Shown here: one piece after another, positions 1-10,111 of the stretch
How the letters are laid out: every line of letters begins with the position of its first letter
Numbering within the stretch: the first letter of the stretch is position 1
Source: Legionella tunisiensis
Lineage (GTDB): Bacteria > Pseudomonadota > Gammaproteobacteria > Legionellales > Legionellaceae
Assembly (NCBI RefSeq): GCF_000308315.1
Contig: NZ_CALJ01000318.1
Coordinates: 1 to 40,410 of the forward strand
Reading direction: 5' to 3'
Length of the DNA: 40,410 bases
Made by a program: the position numbers and the translations under genes
Notes under the pieces: generated by a model
The model's database searches: none
Told to the model about the DNA's origin: nothing
What the model saw: only the letters and a program-made list of their open reading frames with translations

Positions 1-22
1 GGCAAAAAACCTGTTGCCGCTA

Positions 23-436
23 ATGAGAGTCCCCCCCCTTACCGAACTACTAACTTATAAAAACGAGCAGGTAGTTCGCCATTTCTGCCACCAATACCCC
101 GATTTTTCACATGAAAAAAGTACCCAATTATTTCAGGATCTCTTGGCTTGGATGTGGGTCAATGCCTATCGTCAAACAAACAATCGCCCAACCTACTTGT
201 TCGGTCCTTTACTAATGATGGATAAAATGTGGCATAATTTCATCTTGCATACACAAGATTATGTCAATTTTTGTGAGCACTATTTTAACGATTATTTTCA
301 TCATCATGTTGAACCAGCTGGTTTTGAACACCATTTAACAGCAGAAGAGCTTGCCGATTTCCTTCAAGACTGCTTTGAATATCTTGGTGAAAACTGGGTT
401 CTTCGTTATTTTAAAGATGCGTTTGATGAAGATTGA
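23..436 (+). CDS. GRDP-like (glycine-rich-domain-protein-like) conserved protein
   Basis: Function unknown. The protein (137 aa from ATG 23) carries the core signature of the GRDP-like/DUF1399 family: DKMWHNFILHT at about residues 68-78, then a Tyr-Phe-Cys stretch and an HH pair (FHHHVEP) about 20 residues on. These His and Cys residues look like a conserved metal-site-type cluster, though no function is established for bacterial members. The frame is open to the left edge (a TTG lies at 14), so the true start may be outside the window. It is on the same strand as dotU but 175 bp away, so a shared operon is uncertain. The family call rests on motif memory only. Confidence 0.65.
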   Translation: MRVPPLTELLTYKNEQVVRHFCHQYPDFSHEKSTQLFQDLLAWMWVNAYRQTNNRPTYLFGPLLMMDKMWHNFILHTQDYVNFCEHYFNDYFHHHVEPAGFEHHLTAEELADFLQDCFEYLGENWVLRYFKDAFDED

Positions 437-471
437 CTGCGTTTAACACAACTTATCGACAAGGCTTTACA

Positions 472-559
472 GATAACGTATTATCGTTAAACCTTTCATA
501 TTTTTTTAGAACAATAGTGACTGCACCTTCAATCTTTAGATGATTCCAAAACATCTAAA
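472..559 (+). promoter_or_regulatory. Intergenic hairpins upstream of dotU
   Basis: Two inverted repeats lie in the 175-bp gap. One is TAACG/CGTTA (474-478 and 485-489). The other is TTTAGATG/CATCTAAA (535-542 and 552-559, 9-nt loop). Neither is followed by a good T tract, so they are weak terminators at best. The second could lie in the dotU 5' leader. No clear sigma-70 promoter was identified. Confidence 0.25.
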
Positions 560-611
560 TTGCTAGTAAGGTGAAAAGTTACAGATAATTAATCCTATTT
601 GGAGTAAAGCC

Positions 612-1397
612 ATGGCAGCCGAACCCTTTTCGGCCTCTTTTGTCAGCCGACTGTCATTACCTAACGCGCAGCAAATGCCCCAAGGATATTATCGTTCTAA
701 ATTATTTATTGCACCTTTTACTACCAATCCGCTTGTGGCAGCAGCAGGGCCATTGCTCTCTCTATTAGAGCGTTTATGCATTACACCTTCTTTGCCACCG
801 ATCACGAGTATCCGTGAAAATATCGAGCACGAACTACGTGCTTTTCATAGTCGGGTCAATAGCAAAACATCTACTGAAGAAATCGATGCTCTTGCTCACT
901 ATATTCTTTGCGCCACTGTTGATGAGCTATTGGGAAAAAATTATCTACGCCTTTATGGTAAGGCTGCTGAATTTAAGGCTTTCACCCCCTCGTCACATGG
1001 TGAGATAGGCCCACAACAGCGTTTTTTTGACATTGTTAATTATATTAAGCAACAACCAAATCAATATCTGGATTTAATCGAACTCGCTTATTATTGCCTA
1101 ATTGCAGGTTTTGAAGGAGAACAGCATGGGCGTCCAAATGGCAGGCAAGTCTTGGATAATTTAATCGAAGATTTGTATCAATTAATCCAACAGCACCGTG
1201 TCAACAAACCGCATCGTTTATTTCACGAACAAAAAGTGATTGATAACTTTCCCCAAAATTATAGGCCTGTCATTGTAACAGCAGTCTCAGCCTTGGTTAT
1301 ATTGGTCGCTGGTTATTTTATTAGCCATACGTTATTGGAAAATCAAGCCAAAATCGTTCAATTTGGACATACTGTAACTGCTAAGCTGGATGATTAA
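612..1397 (+). CDS. dotU: DotU/IcmH, type IVB secretion inner-membrane protein
   Basis: DotU (IcmH) works with IcmF to stabilise the Dot/Icm type IVB secretion apparatus in the inner membrane; it is homologous to TssL of type VI systems. The 261-aa product has the usual layout: a long soluble cytoplasmic domain, then one C-terminal transmembrane helix at about residues 218-240 (VIVTAVSALVILVAGYF) and a short tail. The start ATG 612 is preceded by GGAG at 601-604. The stop overlaps the icmF start (TAATG), which implies translational coupling. No other dot/icm gene is visible in the window. The frame is intact. Confidence 0.93.
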   Translation: MAAEPFSASFVSRLSLPNAQQMPQGYYRSKLFIAPFTTNPLVAAAGPLLSLLERLCITPSLPPITSIRENIEHELRAFHSRVNSKTSTEEIDALAHYILCATVDELLGKNYLRLYGKAAEFKAFTPSSHGEIGPQQRFFDIVNYIKQQPNQYLDLIELAYYCLIAGFEGEQHGRPNGRQVLDNLIEDLYQLIQQHRVNKPHRLFHEQKVIDNFPQNYRPVIVTAVSALVILVAGYFISHTLLENQAKIVQFGHTVTAKLDD

Positions 1398-4319
1398 TGG
1401 ACAAATCTTTAAACGCACTTTGTGAAGCATTAAAAAAATTCTGGGCTACTTAAAACCACAAAATAATGCTATCTCTTTTCTCTTGATTACAGGCAAAATA
1501 AATCAAGGTAAAACAGCTTTGCTACGTCAAAGCAATCTAACTCATTATCCTGTTGATACCGAAAATCGTGCTAATTTTTTCTATAATCAGAATGGGGTAA
1601 TTTTAGAGCTTGGAGAAACCTGGCTTAATCAAAGTGAAAATTTACTCACTTATACTCTGAAACAACTCAATCGTTGCCACAATAATGTCAGAATTAGTGG
1701 CATCATTTTATGTATTAACAGTAACGAGCTATTACTTGCAGAACCAGTACAGCTTGTCGAGCAATGTAAATCACATGCACAACTACTCGAACGTTTTGGA
1801 CATGCCTTAGGCTACAATGTTGAGGCCTCCATTCTTTTGACTAAACTCGATACTCTCGCTGGGTTTTGTGAATTTTTTCAGTCAGATCATGCCAGTGAAC
1901 TTGCAAAACCACTTGGGTTTTCCCTGGATTATACAAAGCAGAGAAGTAAAATGCTTGTTAATTACAGGCAACAATTTGATCAAATGCTGGAGGTATTGAG
2001 CCAGCAAATTATCAATAAACTACATCCTGCCCGCTCCAGTGCCAAACGGACCCTAATTAGAGAATTTCCTCTCCAGCTTGCCAGCTTGCGTGTACCTGTT
2101 CAATCCTTATTACAAAATTTGCCGATCCAATTATTGCGCATACAGGCCATCTATTTTAGCAGTGCAGAACAAGGCGGTCATAGTATTGACCGATTAAATA
2201 AGAAGATTCAGCATGAATATGCTCTAACTATTCAGGATAAATTTCCTCAATCCAATAATTATCGGCCTTATTTTATTGAAGGTGCTTTGAAAGCTTGTCA
2301 GGAACAAACCAAGCGTCATACCAAGCAAACAAGTTCCATTCAGAAATTACTGGCAGGGCTAACTGCTGGAATACTTGGTTTATCTTTTGTGTGGATAGTT
2401 CATCAACATTTCAAAACCTCAAGACTATTAGATGAAGCGAGCAAGGAATTGCTGGCCTATGAATCAATGCTTGGGCAAGTCAATGATAAAACTACGGCAC
2501 TTTATCATTTGTCATTGGCTGCAACCAAATTGCAACAAATTCCTTCTAATATACTTTCTGTACCAATTATCGAGCAATTAAAAACTCAATTGCATAGTAA
2601 TACTAAACATCGTTTACGCGATAATTTCTTACCTGAGTTGCTATCCCATGTTGAGCAAATCATTTCCGATCCGGCACAAACACAAATAGCACGGTATCAA
2701 GCCTTAAAAATTTATCTAATGCTGGGAGAGCCAGAGCATTACTCAGAAAGCGAAGTAACTCATTGGTTCTCCCAATATTGGCAAGCCAATAACCAATCGA
2801 GTAATTTATCTAAGCAGTTATTATTGCTTAAAGATGCTTTAAAACAACCTATGCAACCCGTAGTTATTAATAGACAGCTGGTCAGTGATGTGCGGAATTA
2901 CCTCAATGCTTTGCCCGTAACTTATCTTTATTACTCGCTGGCAAAAAATAATTTTTCTACCGAGAAACAAGATATTGAAGTGAATGGCTTTGAATTAGCC
3001 AGTAAAGAACTGCCTGTTTACTATACCAAGGCTGGCTTTAAAGAAGTCATTATGTTGCTGCCGAAACTAGCAACCCAACTCCAACATGAAAATTGGGTTT
3101 TAGCGCGTCAAGATCTGAATAACCTGCCTGTACTCCTAGAAGAGGCTTATTATTTTGACTATGTAACCTGGTGGCAAAATTTCATTCGACGCACCAAGCC
3201 ACAACATTACCAGGATTATCAACAAGCACGGCAACTCACGCAAACGTTGCATCAAAACAACTCCATAAGCAAACTTATTGAGTTAATTCAACAGCAAACA
3301 AGCCCCGAGTTGACTGAAGACGCTGCTTTATTTAATCAAAAAGTAGCTAACCAATTCATGTATTTAAATTTACTGAGTCATTCCGCTACGAACGAACTCT
3401 CGCAGAATATCAATGAATTGGAAAAATTCCTTACTACGCTTTCATTAATCAATGATCAAGGACGTACGATCTTTGATTTAACCAAAACGCGTTTTCAAGG
3501 AGGTACCTTATCCGATCCGCTCAGTACTTTGTACAATAGAGCACGTCAACTCCCAGAACCGGTTTCTACCTGGGCAAAACAATTAGCAGATGATACCTGG
3601 TTCATTTTTATTAACGAGAGTAGAACTTATCTAAATAAACAATGGCAGCAATCCGTCTATAAAGAATACCAAACCACCATAGCTAATCGTTACCCACTTG
3701 ATCCTTCACAAAAAGATGAGGTAACTCTCGGTGATTTTGATCGTTTCTTTGCACCCCATGGAGTGCTTAATGTCTTTGTGAACAATTATTTGAAACCTTT
3801 TTAGATACGTCTACTCCCCAATGGCAACCCAAGGAATTAAATGGCTATGTATTACCTATTTCAAGTGAGATCACGAATGAGTTAATCCGTGCCAATGTCA
3901 TTACCAATATGTTCTTTCCTGAAGAAACCGAAACAAGCAAAATTGAATTTAGTCTCCAAAAAATCAATTTAGATCCTGTCGTATCCAATTTACAGTTGAC
4001 CATTGGTAAAACCACTTTAAGCGATAACCAGAGTAGTGACTCCTATACTCTCTTTAACTGGCCGCAAGTGGATGCAAAATTAACATTATATTCCATTGAG
4101 GGGAATCATTACGAACTGGAAGAAACAGGCACCTGGGCATTCTTTAAGATGCTGGAAAAAGTCAATGTACTTGTTGATAGCAACGATAGCGCCAGCTTAC
4201 AAATCTTATTTGAAGTAAATGGTAATTCTGGACGGTATCTGTTGAAAACTCAAAATCAAATCAATCCCTTTAGCCCGGGGATCTTAACAGGCTTCATACT
4301 GAAATCAGACGTTGCCTAG
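1397..4319 (+). CDS. icmF: IcmF, type IVB secretion protein (two homopolymer frameshifts)
   Basis: IcmF is the large inner-membrane partner of DotU, homologous to TssM. The ATG overlaps the dotU stop. The frame breaks at the A7 run 1432-1438 and again at the T5 run 3798-3802. Adding one base to each restores a 974-aa protein, a length I consider normal for Legionella IcmF. Visible parts are a Walker A motif GKINQGKT at residues 33-40, a transmembrane segment near residue 320 (LTAGILGLSFVWIV), a long helical periplasmic region, and a conserved C-terminal domain including LKPFLDTSTPQW, which is readable only after the second correction. Without the corrections it would appear as a 19-codon stub, a 773-aa and a 136-aa fragment. 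I infer sequencing error, not loss of function. Confidence 0.9.
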
Positions 4320-4338
4320 ACTACCAAAAGGATACTAC

Positions 4339-4355
4339 GCAAAAGCTAATTTTGC
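4339..4355 (+). terminator. Possible weak terminator between icmF and the convergent gene
   Basis: GCAAAA and TTTTGC form a 6-bp stem with a 5-nt loop, followed by TTATTATC. It lies between two converging genes and could end either transcript, but it is AT-rich and weak. Confidence 0.25.
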
Positions 4356-4391
4356 TTATTATCATCTTAGAAAATACTAAGCGAGAGCCTG

Positions 4392-5581
4392 TTAGTAATA
4401 ACGGGTCGAGACAGTTAAAGAATCGTCTATGCGCTCCAAAACAAGCTCTGCCAATAACCCTCTTTCTTTTGTTGATACCATATCTGGGGTATTGTAGCGA
4501 ATAGAGGCTGTTTCCACTTGCATAAAATGTTCTTGCGGTAGTTTATAAGGTTGTGGAACCAAACGGATCGTGGCATTTACTTCAGCAATAGGTATCATAT
4601 CATCAGTGGTATTTCCACTGAGTTCTGATTTGGCACGTTGCATAATAGTCTCAACCGCATTGTTATCATTCAATTCTAATAAGGAGCTTCCATCTGCGGC
4701 CATGGCATAAAGCTTTGCTGCTTCGTTGCCCTTGGGATTTAGATAACTACAAGTTAAAATTTTGAGTTTTATTTCTGCAACAGGTTCCCCGGTTATTTTA
4801 TCTTTAACCCAATTAATTGAACCTTTCGTATAACCAGAATCGAGCCCAATGAGTTTCTTATCAACTATCATACCTGTACTGCAAAACTCTTGTAAAAGAG
4901 TCGCTTGCAAGAATTGACCACCAAAGTTAAATAATTTGTTAGCTTTCGACCCCAGTCTCGTTACCTTGTCTCCAGTCAACGATTCAATTGCAGTAATAAT
5001 GGCTGAAGGATCAGAAGAATCCTCAATCAGGATCCTTTGGCCTGCAATAGTGACAGTACCTCTAGCCACATCCTTCACGATTGTTGCCTTATCAGGTAAC
5101 TCTGCTTGCTTAGTCGTCAAACTCATTTCATTAAATTTTTGCGATTCTTCTATCATCACTTGATGGTAATCAATTTGATTCACTGGCAACTCACCGTGAG
5201 CATGGAAATAGGCTAATTCATAGGTGGAAAAAAGACGCTCATGAATTTTCGCCAACATTGGTAACAAAGTTGGCGCAATTTTGGATTTACCAGCAAAGCG
5301 GGCCTGTTCAGGAATATCTAATTTCAAATTATCCAAATCATCCAGAGTGCGATACCGCTCGTTATCTAAATAATCTTTGAACGTTTTAGCCCCTAGCGGC
5401 ATGCTCTCTAGTATAGCAATTGCATTCAGCAAATCATGGATTGCCATAGCATTACTTAAGTTAAGTTGTTTATGGAGAGAACTAAAAAATCAGACTCAGT
5501 ATCACTAAACAATGTAAATGATTTCTTAGGTTTTACTCTTTCTAAAAGTTTACTATTAATTTGATCCAGTACTGTTTTCAT
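4392..5581 (-). CDS. Putative Dot/Icm effector, PmrA-type promoter (one frameshift)
   Basis: I do not recognise this protein. The long frame alone starts at 5447 (351 aa). Upstream on the same strand, ATG 5581 opens a frame (MKTVLDQINSKLLERV) that joins it if one base is added to the homopolymer at 5484-5489, giving 396 aa with junction SDFFSSLHKQLNLSNAM. The product is soluble, has no signal peptide or membrane segment, and is a mixed alpha/beta type with no catalytic motif I can name. The C terminus (KERGLLAELVLERIDDSLT, then VSTRYY) has glutamates near the end, as many Dot/Icm substrates do, which is only a weak hint. The main clue is the promoter: a PmrA-like tandem repeat 7 nt from a -10 box (5616-5648). 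The gene converges on icmF. Confidence 0.65.
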
Positions 5582-5615
5582 CGTTCTATATATGATTTAA
5601 TTGAAACAACACTGT

Positions 5616-5648
5616 ACTATACAGATCAAATATGAATAGAATATTAAC
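5616..5648 (-). promoter_or_regulatory. PmrA-type box and -10 for the gene at 4392-5581
   Basis: Read on the minus strand: GTTAATATT-CT-ATTCATATT (5648-5629), then 7 nt, then the -10 TATAGT (5621-5616). Against the L. pneumophila PmrA consensus cTTAATATT-N2-cTTAATATT the half-sites match 8/9 and 7/9. The box takes the place of a -35 element, as in the two other PmrA-like promoters of this window. The start codon lies about 35 nt beyond the -10. Confidence 0.6.
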
Positions 5649-5716
5649 ATTATGACTTTTTAAATTCTTTTCAAAAATAGATCAACAATAAGATACTGAT
5701 ACAGGAGGGATTCACC

Positions 5717-6100
5717 ATGTCTTCATTTTTCGGACTCAAAAATAGTAATCAGAAACTGGTATTTTATACCCCCGTATTCGAAGTAATCGATCCTGGCCAT
5801 GATCTTAGTGAATACAATAGTTGGAGATGGATTGAATCAGGAAACGTCTATAGGAATTTTTACCAGTCTCGCGCAGACTTACAGGAAGATACAAAAGCCC
5901 ATGGCTGCTATAAAATCACTCTAGCTGCTTCTGAAATTGGGGGCTCTTTAAGTGGAGTAGATCTGAGAAACAAATGCCATACACTTGCTCTTGCATTATC
6001 AGCAAAAAAGATCATCAGCTATATCGCCAAAAATGGAACGGAATATGACAATCCTTTTTATGAGCAAGGTTATGAACAATCATCCATCCCCACGCCATAG
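5717..6100 (+). CDS. Hypothetical protein
   Basis: Unrecognised 127-aa soluble protein. The start ATG 5717 has a strong ribosome-binding site (AGGAGGGA at 5703-5710), which supports real expression. There is no signal peptide or membrane helix. It has three Trp/Tyr-rich patches near the N terminus (YNSWRWIESGNVYRNFY), two cysteines (CYKITLAA and NKCHTLALALSAKK) and a low-complexity C-terminal tail. No PmrA-type box is oriented toward it. It stands alone between the divergent putative effector gene and the 6S RNA. Confidence 0.6.
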   Translation: MSSFFGLKNSNQKLVFYTPVFEVIDPGHDLSEYNSWRWIESGNVYRNFYQSRADLQEDTKAHGCYKITLAASEIGGSLSGVDLRNKCHTLALALSAKKIISYIAKNGTEYDNPFYEQGYEQSSIPTP

Positions 6101-6253
6101 AAGGGTGAACTAAAAGTTGCTAATTCGGTGAAGAATCAAAACGCTCTTTCTAATAAATTAAAATAATTATCACTTCTCAGTTAAGCTACAAATTAAAATT
6201 TTCTATAATTTAACAATTTATCTGTTGTCTACTAGTGAGCATTAAGGTTATCT

Positions 6254-6259
6254 TATAAT
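6254..6259 (+). promoter_or_regulatory. -10 box of the 6S RNA promoter
   Basis: A perfect TATAAT lies 6 nt before the proposed 5' end of the 6S RNA. No convincing -35 exists at the right distance (TTGTCT at 6225-6230 is 23 nt away). Confidence 0.55.
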
Positions 6260-6265
6260 CAATAG

Positions 6266-6412
6266 AGAGTATTCCTTGTCCAATTTACAAATAGACTGAA
6301 GGATGCTAGGTTAACGATGTGGTGTGCATGCTTAACTAACTTAAGAAGCCTAAAACATCTTACGAGGCGTCCACCTAGAAATAAGAAACTGCGACAAGAA
6401 TACCCTCTATTT
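6266..6412 (+). ncRNA. ssrS: 6S RNA
   Basis: 6S RNA binds the sigma-70 RNA polymerase holoenzyme and damps transcription in stationary phase. The two ends form the long closing stem: bases 6261-6280 (AATAGAGAGTATTCCTTGTC) pair with 6393-6411 (GACAAGAATACCCTCTATT) with few mismatches. Between them lie blocks like those of gammaproteobacterial 6S RNA: GGTGTGCATGCTT (6321-6333) matches GGTGAGCATGCTC of E. coli, and GAAGCCTAAAAC (6345-6356) matches GAAGCCTTAAAAC. Starting 7 nt after the TATAAT gives about 147 nt, the length I recall for L. pneumophila 6S RNA. The usual neighbour ygfA is absent. Confidence 0.85.
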
Positions 6413-6785
6413 AATTCCCTTCAAGAACAGCACCATCATTTATCATCCATGTTACTGGAGCTTCCCTAAAATCGAAATAATATAACAAGTCAAGACTTTT
6501 TTTACTATTTCTTTGTTATGATTACCGGCCTAGTAGAATTTGTTCCTCGTTCTTATATCCTGTGGATATTTTTTATTCCTTCCTCATTTTATTTGTTAAC
6601 AAAAAATCCTTTATCCCAAAAGTCCTTGGTTTTAAAGAATTAAATTGTTTTTGCTTTTGTTTTGAACGCTTGCTTTATCCACAAAATTTGTGGATAAAAA
6701 TGTGTGTAGACTGTCAAATTCTAGTTAACTAAAGTAGTTAAATAAAGCGCTCAACAACGTTGCACTGTTATAGATACCGTTCGTA
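6413..6785. other. AT-rich intergenic region with DnaA-box-like palindromes
   Basis: I see no credible gene in these 373 bp. The region holds ATATCC-TGT-GGATAT (6555-6569), containing a near DnaA box TGTGGATAT. It also has the strong palindrome at 6674-6698 and a 7-bp AT-only inverted repeat TTAACTA/TAGTTAA (6725-6741) just past the stop of the S8 protease, which could help end that transcript. Confidence 0.5.
6674..6698. repeat. Palindrome made of two facing DnaA-box-like sequences
   Basis: TTATCCACA (6675-6683) and its reverse complement TGTGGATAA (6689-6697) are separated by 5 nt. With flanking bases the arms are 12 bp around one central base. Each arm equals the consensus DnaA box. The same arrangement with the same spacing recurs at 37440-37462. 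Binding by DnaA is inferred from sequence only. Confidence 0.6.
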
Positions 6786-8470
6786 TTAGCGATAGCAGCC
6801 TACACCCTGTTTACCAATGAGTTGGCAATGTCTAAATTCTGAATTATCTAAACGATAGCTTACCGCACCATAGTTAACAACGATTTCTTTCTTATTAGTT
6901 TGACGCAGCTGTATACGAGAATATTCACTTTTCTGCTGGCAAGTTGCCGTCATTTGTAACCATTCTGTTGGCTCTCTCTTTGTACCAGTCTTTAATATGG
7001 CAACAGCGGGTCGATAAGTATTCCTCCTGCCACAAGAGAAAAGAGTTAGCTCATTAGCTGTTGGAACAGTAATAACCCTATCAAAATTGGCTAATGTTGC
7101 TTTAACAGCTTTTTCAGCATCTAAAATTCCATGCCCACAAGGCTTTTCATCAACACAAGATTTATTACTATCGCTGCTTTTTCCGAAATCATGGGTCGTC
7201 GCATAAAGAATTTGCTCCACCTGCTCTGGTAATATTTCTCCCTCTCTAATTGCAAAAATCAAACCAGCCACACCCGCTGCGTGGGGTGATGCCATGCTGC
7301 TTCCCTGGTAGAAATCAAAACCCGTACCTTGATAACCACCGCCAGGATTAACCGTGGAAAGAATGCCACCTTCTCTGCCATAACGCAGATCCCCGCCAGG
7401 GGCAGCAAAACTGACGCTTGGCCCATAATTAGAATAATAAGCACGTAAACCTTCTGGTCCTGTAGCAGCAATCTTTATAGTCCCGTTACAAGCAGCAGGT
7501 GCATTATAATGCTCCCAGCGATTGTCATTACCTGCAGCAGCAGTAATAACCGCTCCTTGTTTACGCACAAATAACAAAGCATCCTGTAACGCCTCATCAC
7601 AATGATCAATTTCCTTACCAGGGCGCTCATCAATACCAAAACTCATATTGAGTACTTTAGCAGGGTAGATGTTAACCGGTGCTCCAGGTACACGCCCTCC
7701 CACAGACCAATAAATGGCATTAATCACCTGGCTTTCGTAAAACATCCCTGTTACATCAGGAATTTTAACAGGTAGAATTTTCAGATTCTCACCAACTCCA
7801 ACCATGACATCACCATAACCAGCGATAATTCCCGCTACATGAGTGCCGTGGTAAGTACCCGTTTCATCAATGACATTGTTATTGTTTGCTGCAAAATTCC
7901 ATCCCCAAATATTTCCTAAGGTATCTTTCACAACGCTATTAATTAAACTGTCATTCAGGGTAATACCTGTATCCAGCACAGCAACAACCACTGGATTTCT
8001 TGCTAGACCAGTACTGTAAGCCCAAGCACCATCTCGGCGTCCTGGTGCAGATTCCAACATCATCCCCGCCGGGGGTGAAAATTCATCCCATTGCAACTCA
8101 TGAGAAAGCATTGGCCTCGAGATCATAGGCTGGGGATTAGGAACCGGTTTAAAATGACCTACTCTGTCTTTAACTGCATAAACTACATTTGGATTTTTAC
8201 GTAATTGCTCAAGAACTCTTGTAGTGATATCAATTTTTTTAGGCCACTTTTCGGTAAATTTTTATCATTAAACACTAACGTATAGGCTCCACCTGCGATA
8301 GGTGTTAATGAATAGATAGGTAAATGAGCAGTTTGACTCAGTACAGCTCGCAAAGAAGACGCCGCTAAAGGCTGTTTATATTTTACAATCACTCGCACAG
8401 CAGCTTCTTGAGCAGCAACCATGTGTATAAAAGAAAACAGGGCTAATCCTATCAATCCTTGATAACGCAT
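6786..8470 (-). CDS. Secreted subtilisin-like serine protease, S8 family (one frameshift)
   Basis: Exported S8 peptidase. The N terminus is a signal peptide (ending near HMVAAQ), followed by an I9-like propeptide region. The catalytic domain has Asp in VAVLDTG (about residue 167), His in HGTHVAG (about 208), the oxyanion Asn in AAAGNDN (about 315) and Ser in GSSMASPHAAG (about 392). A cysteine-containing C-terminal domain follows. The frame breaks in the T7 run 8234-8240. Adding one base joins the signal/propeptide piece to the catalytic piece through NPNVVYAVKD, giving 561 aa. The start has a good site, AAAGGAG, just upstream. It is monocistronic as far as can be seen. It likely acts in the periplasm or outside the cell, and the substrate is unknown. 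Confidence 0.88.
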
Positions 8471-8604
8471 CTATCTAACTCCTTTTACTGTAATTCAACA
8501 AGTAAGTATGTAAAAGAATAAGCGTTGTGACAACATGCAGGAGAATTACCCTTTGCGCCATCCTGGCAAAAGGCAATTAGCTTATCTTGCAGTTTTTTGA
8601 AACA

Positions 8605-8642
8605 ACACCAAGACCTTACCTGCATTTCTACTATCTTGGTGT
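8605..8642 (-). terminator. Possible terminator hairpin downstream of ahcY
   Basis: ACACCAAGA (8605-8613) and TCTTGGTGT (8634-8642) form a 9-bp perfect stem with a 20-nt loop, 25 nt past the ahcY stop. On the minus strand it is followed by TGTTTC, not a real T tract, so a Rho-independent role is uncertain. Confidence 0.35.
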
Positions 8643-8666
8643 CGCTTGGGTTTCTGCGTTTTGCAT

Positions 8667-9998
8667 CTAATAACGATAGTATGCGGGTTTGTAAGGACCA
8701 TCAATGGGAACACCGAGATATTTTGCCTGTTCATCAGTTAATTGCGTCAATTTTGCGCCAATACGTTCTAGATGTAAGCGTGCGACTTTTTCGTCCAGAT
8801 GTTTAGGGAGAACATAGACTTGTTTGTCATAACATTGAGTATGCTGAAATAATTCTATTTGCGCCAAAACCTGATTTGTAAAAGAGGTAGACATCACGAA
8901 ACTTGGGTGTCCAGTAGCACAACCCAAATTGACTAAGCGTCCTTCAGCAAGGATAATCAAACGCTTACCGTCAGGGAAGATAACATGATCAACCTGCGGC
9001 TTAATATTTTCCCATTTATACCCACGCTCTCGTAAACTCTGAATATCAATTTCTGAATCAAAATGGCCTATATTACATAAAATAGCTTGATTCCGCATAC
9101 GTATCATATGGTCATGTTTGACCACGTGGTAATTGCCTGTAGCTGTAATAACAATATCAACCTGTTCAGCAACCTCATCCAGTCTAACGACTCGATAACC
9201 TTCCATTGCTGCTTGCAATGCACAAATCGGATCAATTTCACTAATCCATACCGAGGCACCCTGACCTCGCAGAGCTTGTGCACAACCTTTACCTACATCC
9301 CCATAACCAAGAATCAGTGCTACCTTACCTGCTATCATCACATCTGTTGCACGCTTAATACCATCCAGAAGTGATTCACGGCAGCCATAAAGATTATCAA
9401 ATTTAGATTTGGTTACTGAATCATTGACATTAATAGCGGGCATTCCTAATTGCCCTTTTTTGGCCATGTCGTAAAGTCTTGCCACGCCAGTTGTTGTTTC
9501 TTCCGATACCCCTTTAATTGCCGTCAACATGGTTGGGTATTTTTCATGGATAATCTTGGTTAAATCACCGCCATCATCGAGTAACAAATTGGGTGACCAA
9601 CCATCGGGGCCGCGCAGAGTTTGCTCTACACACCACCAATATTCATCTTCTGTTTCACCTTTCCAAGCAAATACGGGTATACCTGCTGCCGCAATTGCGG
9701 CAGCAGCATGATCCTGCGTTGAAAAAATATTGCATGATGACCAACGAACTTCAGCGCCCAAAGCAAGCAAGGTTTCAATCAAAACAGCCGTTTGAATTGT
9801 CATATGCAAACAACCAGCAATACGTGCACCTTGCAGTGGTTTTTCGGTAGCGAACTCCTTCCGCAAAGCCATCAAACCCGGCATTTCTGTTTCCGCAACG
9901 GCGATTTCTTTTCGCCCCCAGGCAGCTAAAGACAGATCAGCAACTTTATAATCTTGGGTTACATGATTCTTTGTTACAACAGCATCCACCTGTTTCAT
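8667..9998 (-). CDS. ahcY: Adenosylhomocysteinase (S-adenosyl-L-homocysteine hydrolase)
   Basis: This NAD-dependent enzyme splits S-adenosylhomocysteine into adenosine and homocysteine, relieving product inhibition of methyltransferases. The 443-aa product is full length. It shows the [20 protein letters not shown] segment of the active site, the NAD-binding [10 protein letters not shown], and the typical C terminus [10 protein letters not shown]. The start ATG 9998 has GAGAGG upstream. The gene lies 113 bp after metK on the same strand. MetK makes SAM and AhcY clears SAH, so the pair forms the methyl cycle. I compared the leader with the SAH riboswitch consensus and found no match. Confidence 0.97.
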   Translation of the reverse strand: MKQVDAVVTKNHVTQDYKVADLSLAAWGRKEIAVAETEMPGLMALRKEFATEKPLQGARIAGCLHMTIQTAVLIETLLALGAEVRWSSCNIFSTQDHAAAAIAAAGIPVFAWKGETEDEYWWCVEQTLRGPDGWSPNLLLDDGGDLTKIIHEKYPTMLTAIKGVSEETTTGVARLYDMAKKGQLGMPAINVNDSVTKSKFDNLYGCRESLLDGIKRATDVMIAGKVALILGYGDVGKGCAQALRGQGASVWISEIDPICALQAAMEGYRVVRLDEVAEQVDIVITATGNYHVVKHDHMIRMRNQAILCNIGHFDSEIDIQSLRERGYKWENIKPQVDHVIFPDGKRLIILAEGRLVNLGCATGHPSFVMSTSFTNQVLAQIELFQHTQCYDKQVYVLPKHLDEKVARLHLERIGAKLTQLTDEQAKYLGVPIDGPYKPAYYRY

Positions 9999-10111
9999 CA
10001 GTTATCCTCTCAATCGATCCATCAACTAGGGTCTATTGGCATTTTTACAATCTTGGCCGCAAAGCAAGCGAAATGTAATAGCCCCCCTGATCTGGCATTA
10101 GCACGTTAAGC

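Noticed and set aside
6674-6698. A replication origin or a dif site at the palindrome
   Set aside because: No dnaA, dnaN, gidA or cluster of several boxes is near, and the sequence does not resemble a dif core.
9087-9374. Plus-strand frames inside ahcY, dnaJ, dnaK and argS
   Set aside because: They are antisense shadows of conserved genes, rich in Cys, His and Ser, with no ribosome-binding sites.
9999-10111. Possible SAH or SAM riboswitch in the leader of ahcY
   Set aside because: The 113-nt leader has a run of G and some pairing potential, but none of the conserved core sequences of the SAH or SAM riboswitch classes could be aligned by eye.
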